From Chondrilla cf. caribensis (taxonomy: Eukaryota; Porifera; Demospongiae; Chondrillida; Chondrillidae): 64,000 nt of DNA. The notes below the pieces were generated by a model. That model was not told the origin of the DNA and searched no databases. It saw only the letters and a program-made list of their open reading frames with translations. The DNA is taken from contig OZ026566.1 in NCBI GenBank assembly GCA_964020155.1, positions 4,682,151 through 4,746,150 of the forward strand, written 5' to 3'. Positions 26,269-56,710 of the stretch are shown here, piece after piece. Made by a program: the position numbers and the translations under genes. Within the stretch, counting starts at the first letter, position 1; each line of letters starts with the position of its first letter.

Positions 26269-26865
26269 CTACTTTCGATACCAGAAATACAGCCCAACAC
26301 CTACAACAATTCCCACTGCTACAACGCCTCCCAAGATCAGCTGAAATGGAAGAAAGGAACAAATTGTAAGAGGTGGCCCCGCCATCAGTTAAGCTGCACT
26401 GTGTGTCACCACTCACAGTCAACTCACCCAACGGTTGTCACCACACTGCTGACCCTGAGCTGGATTCTGTATCTCCCCGATGTAGTAATTAGGCATCATC
26501 TCTTTAGCAGATTGAGTATGCCCAACATTTGAGAACGCTTCGGTGGCATCCCCACCTATGGGAAGAACAGCATTGAATGAGGCAGGTGCTGTGTGCTAAG
26601 TTGGAAATATCTCTTTGAATCATATGATAGTTACCTCCATTTTCAAGCAAGATTTCTTTCCCACCAGGGTGCTGAATGGAGACAACACGTGGAAGAGAAA
26701 AGCAGATCATGCAAAAGGTTCAAAGGTTAAGGTTACGGAACAGCTCACAGTATTAAGCCAATTGGTCACATCGTAAACCTTGTTCTCTATAATAATCCAG
26801 CAGCTCTCTTCGCTGGCGTGCTTTGCAACTTCTTCCTTGGTGAACGTTTTCGGAGAGCCTGCCAT
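26269..26865 (-). CDS. CYB5: Cytochrome b5, tail-anchored
   Basis: Haem electron carrier of the ER or outer mitochondrial membrane, supplying electrons to desaturases and hydroxylases. Exons 26865-26749, 26671-26635, 26555-26428 and 26340-26269 splice in frame to 117 residues. The core starts KTFTKEEVAKHASEESCWI. Both haem-ligand histidines are present, in HPGGKEILLENGG and SNVGHTQSA. The last exon is a single hydrophobic helix (LILGGVVAVGIVVGVGLYFW) with a YRK tail, the C-terminal membrane anchor. A and B type cannot be separated by eye. It could serve the DEGS1 desaturase upstream, which depends on cytochrome b5 in other animals. It is divergent from LYST. Confidence 0.93.
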
Positions 26866-26941
26866 TTCTGATCTGAAGAGTAAAACCCCGATATGAAACG
26901 AGGCGTGTCCTACAATCAAAATGGCAGACATTTACTGAACG
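26866..26941. promoter_or_regulatory. Bidirectional promoter, CYB5 / LYST
   Basis: 76 bp between opposed start codons, the shortest such gap in the window. It contains CAAAATGGCAGAC, a YY1-like site carrying a decoy ATG whose frame stops after five codons. The LYST start is inferred, so the gap could be longer if a different ATG is used. Confidence 0.5.
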
Positions 26942-42936
<15,995 letters not shown>

Positions 42937-43111
42937 CAGCTAATTAGAGTGATCACTGAAGGATCAACACCAATTGACAATGAATCCAGAATTATTAGTA
43001 ATAACGTTTAACTGTACATGGGTACTTTGTATAACAAACGTTTTGAAGCTTGTAAACTGTATAAGTGGTTGGAATAAAATTGAAATTGACATTCGGAATT
43101 TATAAATGAAT

Positions 43112-45983
<2,872 letters not shown>

Positions 45984-46184
45984 CCCTCACTGCGATGTTT
46001 GTACACTCTAATAGGTCGAGCGAGACGTGACAGACTCAGTTCAAATTATCTCGTGTGAGCTCGGAAGTTGGAACGTGGTTCGTGGTTGGATCCGATTGGT
46101 CGAAAAGTCGCCATTTTTCCTACGAAATTTTGTGAACGTTTCTGGAAACACTCGTCGTAGTATTTATCTTCTTCACTGAATCTA
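45984..46184. promoter_or_regulatory. Bidirectional promoter, ERO1 / TANGO1
   Basis: 201 bp between start codons. Besides the ERSE (annotated separately) it holds GAGACGTGACAG (46022-46033), one mismatch from the UPRE consensus TGACGTGR, a second ACGTGG at 46073-46078 and CGCCATTTTT at 46109-46118, an inverted YY1-like AAAATGGCG. Both flanking genes act in the early secretory pathway. Confidence 0.75.
46081..46099 (-). promoter_or_regulatory. Canonical ER-stress response element (ERSE)
   Basis: The plus strand reads CGTGG, nine bases (TTGGATCCG), ATTGG. On the minus strand this is CCAAT-N9-CCACG, an exact match in both half sites and in spacing to the vertebrate ERSE bound by NF-Y with ATF6/XBP1. 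It lies 98 bp upstream of the ERO1 start and 86 bp upstream of the TANGO1 start. The match is seen directly; that it works here is inference. Confidence 0.8.
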
Positions 46185-49100
46185 ATGTTTATATCGTTGT
46201 ACGTACTGTTTGTTCTATTTCATACATCGTTCGGCAAGCTGTGCTGTGATGTTGACTGCAGAAGTGAGTCACCCCAAATTCAGCCCCTCGCAAAAGTGTG
46301 TTGTCTATGTTCTTGCTGATTTTCATCTTTTCAGGGCCTATGTCGTACGGGAGGACCAATAACCGGCACATTGCTGAACCCCAGAAGATAGGAGATACCA
46401 ACTTCCTCTCCTTTGCCCAAGGATCACTTGTTCAAGTGTTTGCCAAAGACATTGGTAAAGATGGACAATACTGGGAAGCTGAGGTATGTCCATTTTGTTG
46501 TGATGCGGTGCTAGGAGGGGTGTGCAGGGTGGGTGTGTTAATGGGTGTATTAATGGGTGTGGTGTGTTAATGGGTGTGGTGCTGATTATGTTAGGAGATG
46601 GAAATGTCTGTGTAGATAGGGGGTTGTGTGTTCACTTGCACAGTCTGGATGTGCTAGACTATTGTCTCACCTGAGCAATACGTATCTCCTCTCTTGCTGT
46701 AGATAACAGGTCGGAAAGGACTTATTGAAAAGAAGTTTGTTGCTGAACAACACGTCTTGTGCAACGATCCACAACACCACTATCCAGACCCCGAGGAAGT
46801 CAAACCATACGAGGACGGCAGAGAAGGACCACCTGGTGAGGACGGCAGAGAGGATCCACCTGGTGAGGGCGGCAGAGAGGATCCACCTGGTGAGGACGGC
46901 AGAGAGGATCCACCTGGTGAGGACGGCAGAGAGGATCCACCTGGTGAGGACAGCAGAGAGGGTCCACCTGGTGAGGACGGCAGAGAGGATCCACCTGGTG
47001 AGGACGCCAGAGAGGATCCATCTGGTGAGGACAGCAGAGAGGATCCACCTGGTGAGGACAGCAGAGAGGATCCACCTGGTGAGGACAGCAGAGAGGGTCC
47101 ACCTGGTGAGGACGCCAGAGAGGATCCATCTGGTGAGGACAGCAGAGAGGGTCCACCTGGTGAGGACAGCAGAGAGGGTCCACCTGGTGAGGACAGCAGA
47201 GAGGGTTCACCTGGTGAGGACCTTGAAGGTGCTGGAGATAGACCCTTGAGTGATGTTGAGTGGAACCCACAGCAAACTGACCAAGCCCAACCTACCATTG
47301 AGCTGACCCCACCCAACACCCACCAGGACCAGGCCTCAGGGGGTGAGGTGGTAATGGATGACAACCGTCCAGAGCAAGTCGGAGTTGACAGTCATAGAGA
47401 GGAGGTGAATCATGATAACCATCAAGAGGAGGCAGAGGATGATAACCATCAAAAGATTGTGAAGGATGACAGTCATCAGGAACTGTTCAAGGACAATAAC
47501 CATGATGGCAAGGGTGAAAATGGTGGTCAACGGGTAATTGAAGATAGCTATCAGGAGCCGTTGGAAAAGGTCGACCATCAGGAGGGGATACAGACAGGAC
47601 ATGAATCCACTGGTATGCCTGGGGAGGCGGAAGGTGACCACCCACCCAACAGCAGAGAGGAGGAGCAGGTGGACCAGGGACCAGAGCAAGGAGGAGTGGA
47701 TCGCAGCCTTGAAGAAGCTATGGAGAAGTTCTCTGAAGAAGATGAGGATGGTGAAGATGATGACGATGAAGATGTGGATGATGATGGCACAGAAGAAGAT
47801 GAAGAAGACGAGACTGATGGGGAGGATGAAGGGATTGTAAACTTCTCCGAAAGAGATGAGCATGACCCTTCAGAGGAAGATCCGTCTGTTGTGAGAGAGG
47901 TTGGAGGGGAAAGTCCCCAAGAACCACCCAATGGCCAACCTCAGCATTCTCTACAAGAGCCTCCCGTTCCGTCGCTGGTTGTGGAAGAGGTTGTGGCTCC
48001 TAAGGATGGAGATGACCAAGAGACTGTTGAGAGCACCTCACTTCCATCAGTGGGTGAGCCGCTAGATGCTAGCCCCCACCCCCTGCATGTTGATGTGGAT
48101 GAAGTGAGGGAGCCTGTCCACAACCCCTACAGTCCGGAGCAGACCAACTCTGTGGAGAGTGAGATTGGATTGGGTGATGGGGATGGTGATGGAAGGAGGG
48201 AGGGTGATGAGGAAAGAAGGGAAGATGGTGATGGAAGGAGGGAGGGTGATGAGGAAAGAAGGGAAGATGGTGATGGAAAGAGAGAAGACAAAGACCACCT
48301 CCTTTTAGACAAAGAAGGCTTTCACCCACAACACATCCAGCAATTATCCAATGTATTGTCTTCAGAGACCACGCCTACAGTATCCACACCCCCTTCTGAG
48401 ACACCCTCACTAGCAGTGGCCAATCTCCCAGCAGGTTCACATCACAGTGAGGGACACCAAAGTCTGGAAGACCTGGCATCCAGCCCGAGTAGGCTAGAGG
48501 AACTTAGAAGAGGAAACAATCGAAAGAACATGCTACGTAGACATGAAAGAGAGGGGGAGTTCCAGAGGGAGGAGCAGAAGAAAAGGTTGCGTGAAGAAGA
48601 ACTGCAAAGGTACATTCAAGAGCAGAGGAGAGCTCAGGAAGAAGAAGAGAGGAGAGTTCAGGAAGAGGAAGAGAAGAGAGTTCAGGAAGAGGAAGAGAGG
48701 AGAGCTCATGAAGAAGGGTCCTCTACAGATGAGTCTGAGAAGATGAAAGATGTCTCACCTGACAAAGATAGTGCCACACCCACTCAGCCCCACCCTGGTA
48801 AGAGGATTCTTTCTGTTTCCACTGATGAGAGACCTTCAGGAGATAGCGATGACACCGAAGATGGTCATAAGATCTTGGAATCAGGTCAGTGCTGTAGCTT
48901 GAAACACTTACCTAGCCACCATCCTGAACACCCTCATTCCTCACCCCACCATGGTCCCAAACACTCTCATTCCTCACCCTGCCATGGTCCCAAACACCCT
49001 CATTCCTCACCCCACCATGGTCCCAAACGCCCTCATTCCTCACCCCACCATGGTCCCAAATGCCTCATTCCTCACCCCACCATGGTCTCAAACGCCCTCA

Positions 49101-49797
49101 TTCCTCACCCCACCATGGTCCCAAACACCCTCATTCCTCACCCCACCATGGTCCCAAACACCCTCATTCCTACAGGTGACTCTATGGAGGATGGCGTGTA
49201 TGGCAGTCTGCTGTCCTTTCTGCCTCAGTCTCTTCGTGAAATGATCGAGGTCCAACTGAGCTCGCGTGGTGCGATGGGTGTGGTCTATGGTGTTCTAGCC
49301 ACACTCCTCGGTCTGATGATACCCAACTGCATCTTCTGCTGTAGCTGGAGAAGCCAGAGGAAGTCTAACACCAAGATCATCGGGCAAGAGCGAGGTGCGT
49401 TGGAATCCGCTACTGTGTGGTGGAGTGTGGTTGAATGGTGCAGTGTTTTTTAGCTGACAAGAAGCACCTTACTGAACAGTTGGAGGCAGCACAGGAGGAG
49501 AAAACAAAGTTATCAAACATGTTTCAGAGTGAAACAGCATCGGTATGTGTGTTGCTAGTGCACGCCTGTTGTTGTTGTTTATTGTGGTGCTGTCCTTGTC
49601 CTTCCAGCGAAGAGCTACAGAGCAGAAGCTCCTCACTGAGCAGATGGCTATGGCTGAACTGTCCAAGGAGAAATCAGAAATGGTTAAGAGCATTGAAAGT
49701 TTGAATGAAGCTTTGGCCTCCACGAAAAGTCAACTGGAGACCACTAAAGCCAGTTTGAATGCAACTACCACTTCACTCCATCAGGAGATGAATAAGG

Positions 49798-49860
<63 letters not shown>

Positions 49861-50851
49861 TACACACACCTCGCACACATTCATTTGTTCAAGGATGTGC
49901 TGTCTGTGTGTCATCTGTAGGTCCAGACAACAGAACATCAACTATCTACAGTCACAACTGCACAACAGCTTGTGAGTTGACCCCGGTAATCACTGAGAGG
50001 CGTGGCTCATATTTTAGTTTTGTCTACTTTAGTCTGAGACTAGAGTAGCTGAACTGAAGGCAGCTAATGACCAGTTGGAGCTGGATCTGTACAATGGCCA
50101 GCAAACAATACAGCAACTGCAACTTAACCTTAGTGAGGTGGGTGTGCACAGTGTGGTGGGTGTGAACACTGGGTGGATGTGTTAAGTCCCTTATCCACTG
50201 TCTACTTATACTACCCCCTACCCCCCCCCAGATCAACTCTCAACACGCTGTCTTACAAGAGAGGTACGTAAGTGGACACACCATCGGGTTGGGTAGTGTG
50301 TGATGTGCGGTCTGTGTCTACTCCGGTAGTCATGGTGCAGTGAGTGCTCGTCTTTCGGAGGAGCAAAAGGCCAAGCAAGTGCTCCAGGTATCTCTGAAGG
50401 ACAAAGAGAAGGAGGTGGAGGTGAGCCCCTGAGGCCTTGTGTCTCTGACCTCTGCTGACCTGATGCGTGCTTCAGCTCCTGCAGGCGTGCCTGCGTCAAG
50501 TTGTCCCTGAGGGGGAGGAGAACAATCTAGGTGGAGATGGACCAGGCTCAGAGGGGGATGGGACCAACGGTGAGCACTGTCGCCAGGGATTGTGTCTCGA
50601 GTGTCCTGTCTCAGTTCATTCCTTCCCTGTAGACATGCAATTAAAGCAGAAACAAATTGAAAGGATTCATGCAATGTTAGATACTTCTAAAGTATGCACT
50701 GTTTGTGTGCATGTTTGTTTGTGTGTTCAAATATTGTTCTAAATTTGATTTAGGCCCAATTGGAGTTGAGGGAAATTAAACAAGAAAAGGATAAACTAGA
50801 AGAATATGTAAGAGTGGAGGTTGAGTACAAACAACAGTTAGAAGGTTTGTG

Positions 50852-50904
<53 letters not shown>

Positions 50905-52152
50905 TGTGTGTGTGTGTGTACATATTATGTATTTATGTGTAGGCAAAGTTGAATTGTTAGAGAGAGACCTTCAGCAGGTAACTGTCGAGAAAGACTCAGT
51001 TGCTGATCAGCTGCGAGTAACACAAGGAAAGCTGCAGACTTTGACAGAGTACTTTGAGCAGAAAGAGCACAGCCTCCACAAGAAGCTTGGATTAGAGGAG
51101 TATGCTCGGCGTGAGTTTGAAGGGAGGGAAGCTACAGCCAAAGAGAAGGTGATGCTGAATGACCAGGAGAGGGAAAGAGAGAGGTTTGCCAGGAAATTGT
51201 GTGAATAGTGGTGGGTGTTATGTTATGTGTGTTCCTTCAGAGAAGAGATGAAGGCATTGAGGAAGCAGATGGTTGATGTAGAAAGGAATCTCACTGACCA
51301 GGTAGTTACTAACCAGCAGAGAGCTCAGGAAGCATTTGTGAGTCTTGTCCTTTGGTGAAAAGGTGCCTGTTTACTAGCCCAAACCTTGTTCGACAGGCAC
51401 AACTACAGAGAAGAGAACAAGAATTGAGAGCAGCTAACAAGGAAATAACAGCTCTAAAGAAGAGGTAGACTGTGTGTATTTGGTGTGGACTGACTACTTG
51501 TTCCTGACTGCATTCTCCCCCTACAGTCTTCACGAAGCTGAAATGGAGATAGAGGACCTTTCCAGACCCAAGTCACCTCCCAGGTTCCCTTTTGGACTGC
51601 CTCTGCCCCCACCTCCTGGGAGCTTCGATGGGTTAGAACTTAACATCAATTCATTTTGGAAATATTGACTTCCAGTGACATTGCCTCCAATCTCGCAGAC
51701 CTGTTCCAATCCGACCACACCCACTAAACCGCCCACCATCAGGAGGGCCTAAGCCTCACTTACTGAACCGCCCACCATCAGGAGGACCACAGCGTACCTC
51801 TTCCCCCATGGAGGAGGTTGGGAACAAAGCTAACAGTATAGCTGGTGATGTTCCTCCAGTTCGCAGACCTCCAGCAAGGAGACCGGAATTTGTGGACAGA
51901 CCTCTACCTCCACCTGCAGGCCCACCGAGATGGCCCTACAGACCACCTCCACCTCCAAACAGGGAACCATATCAGCCACGAGACCGGCCTCCCAGTGGCC
52001 CACCCAGTGGCCCACCCAGTGGCCCACCACGGAGCAGTGAACCATCTCCTGCGCCCTACATGAGGCCCCCTGGTCCACCTGGTCCACCACCTCAATTCTC
52101 CGGTCCACCACATCCTCAGTGGTACCCACCTCCTCCCAGCCAACAGCAATAG
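46185..52152 (+). CDS. MIA3: TANGO1 / MIA3-like ER exit-site cargo receptor
   Basis: ER-exit-site transmembrane organiser that loads bulky cargo such as collagen into COPII carriers. The start at 46185 (MFISLYVLFVLFHTSFG) is a signal peptide. Exons 2-3 encode the lumenal MIA/SH3 domain (GDTNFLSFAQGSLVQVFAKD, QYWEAEITGRKGLIEKKFV). The lumenal region is long, acidic and disordered, beginning with about 15 nine-residue repeats (GEDGREDPP) at 46816-47222. A membrane segment (VVYGVLATLLGLMIPNCIFC) is encoded near 49280-49340. Many small exons of coiled coil follow (49450-51660), with (TG)n introns. The C-terminus is a proline-rich domain (PPGPPGPPPQFSGPP), the part that binds Sec23 in vertebrates, ending PPPSQQQ. 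Domain order is complete for TANGO1. Divergent from ERO1. Confidence 0.88.
46816..47222. repeat. 27-bp coding repeat, TANGO1 lumenal region
   Basis: About 15 in-frame copies of a 27-bp unit encoding GEDGREDPP, with variants S for G, A for G, G for D and S for P. Being a multiple of three, it keeps the frame. The encoded track is strongly acidic. Confidence 0.92.
48885..49175. repeat. 33-bp repeat in a probable 291-bp TANGO1 intron
   Basis: About eight copies of a 31-33 bp unit built on CCTCACCCCACCATGGTCCC. The segment is bounded by a donor-like TCAG|GTCAGT and acceptor TTCCTACAG|GTGAC in matching phase, so it is probably spliced out. It has no stop codon and is exactly 97 codons long, so reading through it also preserves the frame. 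Confidence 0.7.
49803..49858. repeat. (TG)n tract, TANGO1 intron
   Basis: About 55 bp of TG dinucleotides between coiled-coil exons. A second tract of about 70 bp is at 50851-50920. Confidence 0.9.
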
Positions 52153-52361
52153 AGTAGACATCTTATAGGAGTAATTTATTATTGTCAATAATTTATGTTC
52201 TCAAATCAATTTGATTAAAAATATCTCAGTTTTTGTACACAATATAAAACATAATACTGTAGTATCAAAGAAATAACCTCGAGACTTGATCTGATGTGCT
52301 CAAACCTGTGAGATGAGTGAATGGTTGTGACAGCCACTGGTCCATAAGTAGTGCTCAAGTA

Positions 52362-55300
52362 CTATACCTTCCTCTCTCCATGATGAGTGTGCGGTCTTGA
52401 ATAGGAAAGCAGCCGTTCTTCTAATTTCTCCACTTTCTTCTGAATGAGAGTCACATGTAATTCTTTACTGTCTAATGCTTGTTTTGTGGATTTCAATTTC
52501 CTTTGCAGTTTGTAAATGGATGCTTGCTTCTCACTGACATCACGAGTCTACAAATTTGCATGATAAAATGACTGTCAATGAACCACGCACACACACACAC
52601 ACACACACACACTTCACGAAGTGCCAGCTGTTCTGCTCGTGCTAAAATGGCATCCACTGCAAACTCCCCAGACAGCATGTCAACTGTAGCTTCATCCATC
52701 TTCATTGCTTTGGCCACACCACGGTAAAACGAGTCTCGCTTCACATACGTAAGTACAATAGAGTGATAATATACAATTGAGATGACAATCAGTGTCCATG
52801 GTTACCTGATCCTCCTGTTGATGAAAGTGTCCCAAGCTAGTCTCAAGAGCAGTGATCTGAGAGCGACATGTGTCCAGCTCTTGTTGGAGCACGGCCACAG
52901 CCTCATCTTTTGACTTCATTTCATCTTCCTGTTGAGCTAGATTTGAGGACAATTGTTGAACAGATTCTTGCGAAGCTTGAAGGGCCGACTCCATGCGACC
53001 CATCCTCTCTTTGATGGTTTCTAGTTCTTCTTTTTCTTTCTTCATCTTTATAATCCCTTCTCCAACATTACTAGACTCACAGCCAGTCAATTGTTCAATT
53101 CCGGATACAAACTCTGCAAACTAAACACAAACACACATGAACCATTGCAGAATGCACAGTGCACTGTCTCCACTCCGCTACCTGCTGTTCTCTTTCTCTC
53201 TGCTCCGCTCGAGACTGCTGCAGCTCCTGTTGAACAATATCCAGTTGTTCAGTCTGCAGTGAAGACACCTCCTCCATTTCCTCCAGCTTGTCACATGTCT
53301 TTTTCAACTGGTAGCTCAGCTCCTCCCTATCATGTTCAGCTGACACTTTGGAGGCGAATGCCGAATCCCTTTCCTACGTATGTACATTAAAATAGTAGTG
53401 AAGGCAGTTGAACAAGTTGTGGTGTGAAGAGAGGTACTACGTACCTGCTCCAGTTTGGCAAGCTTGGCTAGTGTAGCTTCGTGCTGTTTTGCCTCTGAGA
53501 CTAGTCGAAGTATGGTTTCTCTGTTGGCCTTCGCACTGGCCACTGCTCCCTGCTTCTGTTCGTCCAATGTCTTCAGACACTTTGTCAGATTTTCATTGTC
53601 CTTCTTTAAGATGATTATCTTCAAGAGAGCAAGTCAATTTGATACTAAGGGGACTTTACCACACTGGAAGGTACCAATGCACTCACCTGCTGAAGGCACT
53701 GGTCAGTACCTGCGTCCCCCCCACTCAAGTTCAGCTCGTTGGAAACCTGATCGAGGAACTCACTGACCTGTGCACAACAGTCAATAACAAGCATGTACAC
53801 TTGGTGTGAACACCCTGTTGGTAACAAGCATGTACACTTGGTGTGAACACCCTGTTGGTAACACATCTCACCAGATCCTGTGATGAGGTTAACTGCTGTT
53901 GCAGGGACTGCACCGTAGCGTCCTTCACAGTGCATGTGTCCCGTAGCTCCTGTGTGTCCAGCTCCAGCTCATGGAGCTGCTGCTTGAGTTTGCCAACCTC
54001 CTCTAAATAGGACCGATCAAACTCAGCTGGTGCTTTGGATTGCTTCACCTCCACATCTTTCAACCTCTTCCTGTTACTCTCCAACTGGGCTGTGGTCCTG
54101 GCCAACGTTTGCTTCATCCTCTCGTTATTGGCCTGCACAATGCTGGACATTTTAGAGACTCATTGACCCACAACGACTGCACACACATACGTACTTTGGC
54201 ATGTTCAAAATCTTCTACTGTCTGCTTTAATAAAGATCTACAACTCTCCAACTCTGAAGTCACATTGTTAGCTCTCTCTTTCTCTTCAGCTATCTCTCCT
54301 AAAAGATCTTCCATTTTATCGTTAACAGACATAACCTAATCAAACGATGTACAAAAGTGAACCAGACTATACAGAAGTGAACCAGACTACACAGGAGTGA
54401 ACCAGACTACACAGGAGTGAACCAGACTACACAGGAGTGAACCAGACTACACAGGAGTGAACCAGACTATACACTGGAGTGAACCAGACTATACAGGAGT
54501 GAACCGGACTACACAGGAGTGAACCAGACTACACAGGAGTGAGCCAGACTACACAGGAGTGAACCAGACTATACACTGGAGTGAACCAGACTACACACAG
54601 GAGTGAACCAGACTACACACTGGAGTGAACCAGACTACACAGGAGTGAACCAGACTACACAGGAGTGAACCAGACTACACAGGAGTGAACCAGACTATAC
54701 ACTGGAGTGAACCAGACTACACAGGAGTGAACCAGACTATACAGGAGTGAACCAGACTACACAGGAGTGAACCAGACTATACACTGGAGTGAACCAGACT
54801 ATACAGGAGTGAACCGGACTACACAGGAGTGAACCAGACTACACAGGAGTGAACCAGACTACACAGGAGTGAACCAGACTATACACTGGAGTGAACCAGA
54901 CTACACACAGGAGTGAACCAGACTACACACTGGAGTGAACCAGACTACACAGGAGTGAACCAGACTACACAGGAGTGAACCAGACTACACAGGAGTGAAC
55001 CAGACTATACACTGGAGTGAACCAGACTACACAGGAGTGAACCAGACTATACAGGAGTGAACCAGACTACACAGGAGTGAACCAGACTATACACTGGAGT
55101 GAACCAGACTACACAGGAGTGAACCAGACTACACACTGGAGTGAACCAGACTACACAGGAGTGAACCAGACTACACAGGAGTGAACCAGACTATACACAG
55201 GAGTGAACCAGACTACACAGGAGTGAACCAGACTACACAGGAGTGAACCAGACTACACAGGAGTGAACCAGACTATACACTGGAGTGAACCAGACTACAC

Positions 55301-56594
55301 AAGAGTGAACCAGACTACACACTGGAGTGAACCAGACTACACAGGAGTGAACCAGACTACACAGGAGTGAACCAGACTACACAGGAGTGAACCAGACTAT
55401 ACACTGGAGTGAACCAGACTACACAGGAGTGAACCAGACTACACACTGGAGTGAACCAGACTACACAGGAGTGAACCAGACTACACAGGAGTGAACCAGA
55501 CTACACAGGAGTGAACCAGACTACACAGGAGTGAACCAGACTATACACAGGAGTGAACCAGACTACACAGGAGTGAACCAGACTACACAGGAGTGAACCA
55601 GACTACACAGGAGTGAACCAGACTATACACTGGAGTGAACCAGACTACACAGGAGTGAACCAGACTACACAGGAGTGAACCAGACTATACACTGGAGTGA
55701 ACCAGACTACACAGGAGTGAACCAGACTACACACTGGAGTGAACCAGACTATACACAGAAGTAAACGACCCACTTCTCTTGCTATGTCTGTGCTGTTCTT
55801 GACCAACGTCTTTATTTTATCCAGCACTACTTGTCTGACTGCTTCACTGAGTACACTCCCTGGGGACACACCCACTGCTCCTCCCACTTCACTGAAGCAG
55901 TCTTTAATCTACAAGATTGAAAATGCATTCCTTGACATAATCACTGGTGGCATGCTTCAAAATTGTTCTGTGTACACACACACACACACACACACCCCCA
56001 CACCCCCACACACCCACACACACCCACACACACACACACACAAACACACCCACCCACACACAAACACCCCCACACACCCCCACACACACACCACCCAAGA
56101 TTCTCGGCCACGCCCACACACCTCTTCCAATGTGGACACTGTCAGTTCAAGATGTCTGAGCTGACTTTGAAGTTTTGCATTTTCTTTCTGTAAGTTTGCG
56201 ATCGTCGTCTCCTTCCTCTCCAGGTCGGCCTTGGTCATCCTCACTACGTCTGTGCTCTGGTGAAGAGAGAGATCTGGTGAATGTACATTTAAGCATACAT
56301 CGTGGTACTGTTTACTTTTCTTAAACTTTGAGGAGGCGGAGTCGGGGACGTAACGGGGAATCTATCCTCGTAGATTCTGTTGTCCTTCAGAGAACTTTCC
56401 CCACTCGTTCGCAGAGGGTGTCTCTCCATTTGGAGTGAGCTACTAAGTTTGGGCTCCAGCATACTCACGCCGGAATCTTCCAAACTTGACGAATTCCATT
56501 GCTTTGGAGAACTGCGCGACGACAAAATACTCCTTTTTTCACTGGTATCTGGTTTCAACGCTATCTTCGGGAAAGTGACTCCATCAGCCGCCAT
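52362..56594 (-). CDS. Large coiled-coil protein, possibly CCDC170-like
   Basis: Start at 56594 (MAADGVTFPKIALKP) with a Ser/Pro-rich N-terminus, then at least eight exons of heptad-type coiled coil: VRMTKADLERKETTIANLQK (56230), AVRQVVLDKIKTLVKNSTDI (55850), MSVNDKMEDLLGEIAEEKER (54330), NNERMKQTLARTTAQLESNR (54135), VSEFLDQVSNELNLSGGDAG, KDNENLTKCLKTLDEQKQGA (53610), EELSYQLKKTCDKLEEMEEV (53320) and MKKEKEELETIKERMGRMES (53050). Near the C-terminus is a non-coiled motif, FYRGVAKAMKM with FAVDAILARAEQLALRE, which may be a family signature. The frame stops at 52362. I do not recognise the family with confidence; CCDC170 is a guess from the domain plan. The intron after the third coding exon contains a 1.4-kb minisatellite. 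Confidence 0.6.
54350..55762. repeat. 20/22-bp minisatellite with higher-order structure
   Basis: About 68 copies of GAGTGAACCAGACTACACAG (20 bp), intermixed with 22-bp variants ending CTATACACTG or CTACACACTG. Variant order repeats with a period near 305-310 bp: for example the rare ACCGGACT copies at about 54505 and 54810 sit in matching neighbourhoods. It fills one intron and is the largest array in the window. Confidence 0.93.
55972..56092. repeat. (CA)/(CCCA) compound microsatellite
   Basis: CA dinucleotides mixed with CACCCA and CACCCC blocks, in an intron of the coiled-coil gene. Confidence 0.88.
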
Positions 56595-56710
56595 ATTTCA
56601 ACTCATTGCTATGGTAACAATACAATCACTCATGCTGAAATAATTTACAATCTGTAATACATGGCAAATAACTACCTATTAACACATGCCTGTACATCAC
56701 TGAGTTCTGT

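Noticed and set aside
46780..47364. Minus-strand frame of 194 residues rich in SSPGGPSLL
   Set aside because: Antisense shadow of the TANGO1 27-bp coding repeat; the plus-strand frame has the flanking SH3 domain and continues far beyond the array.
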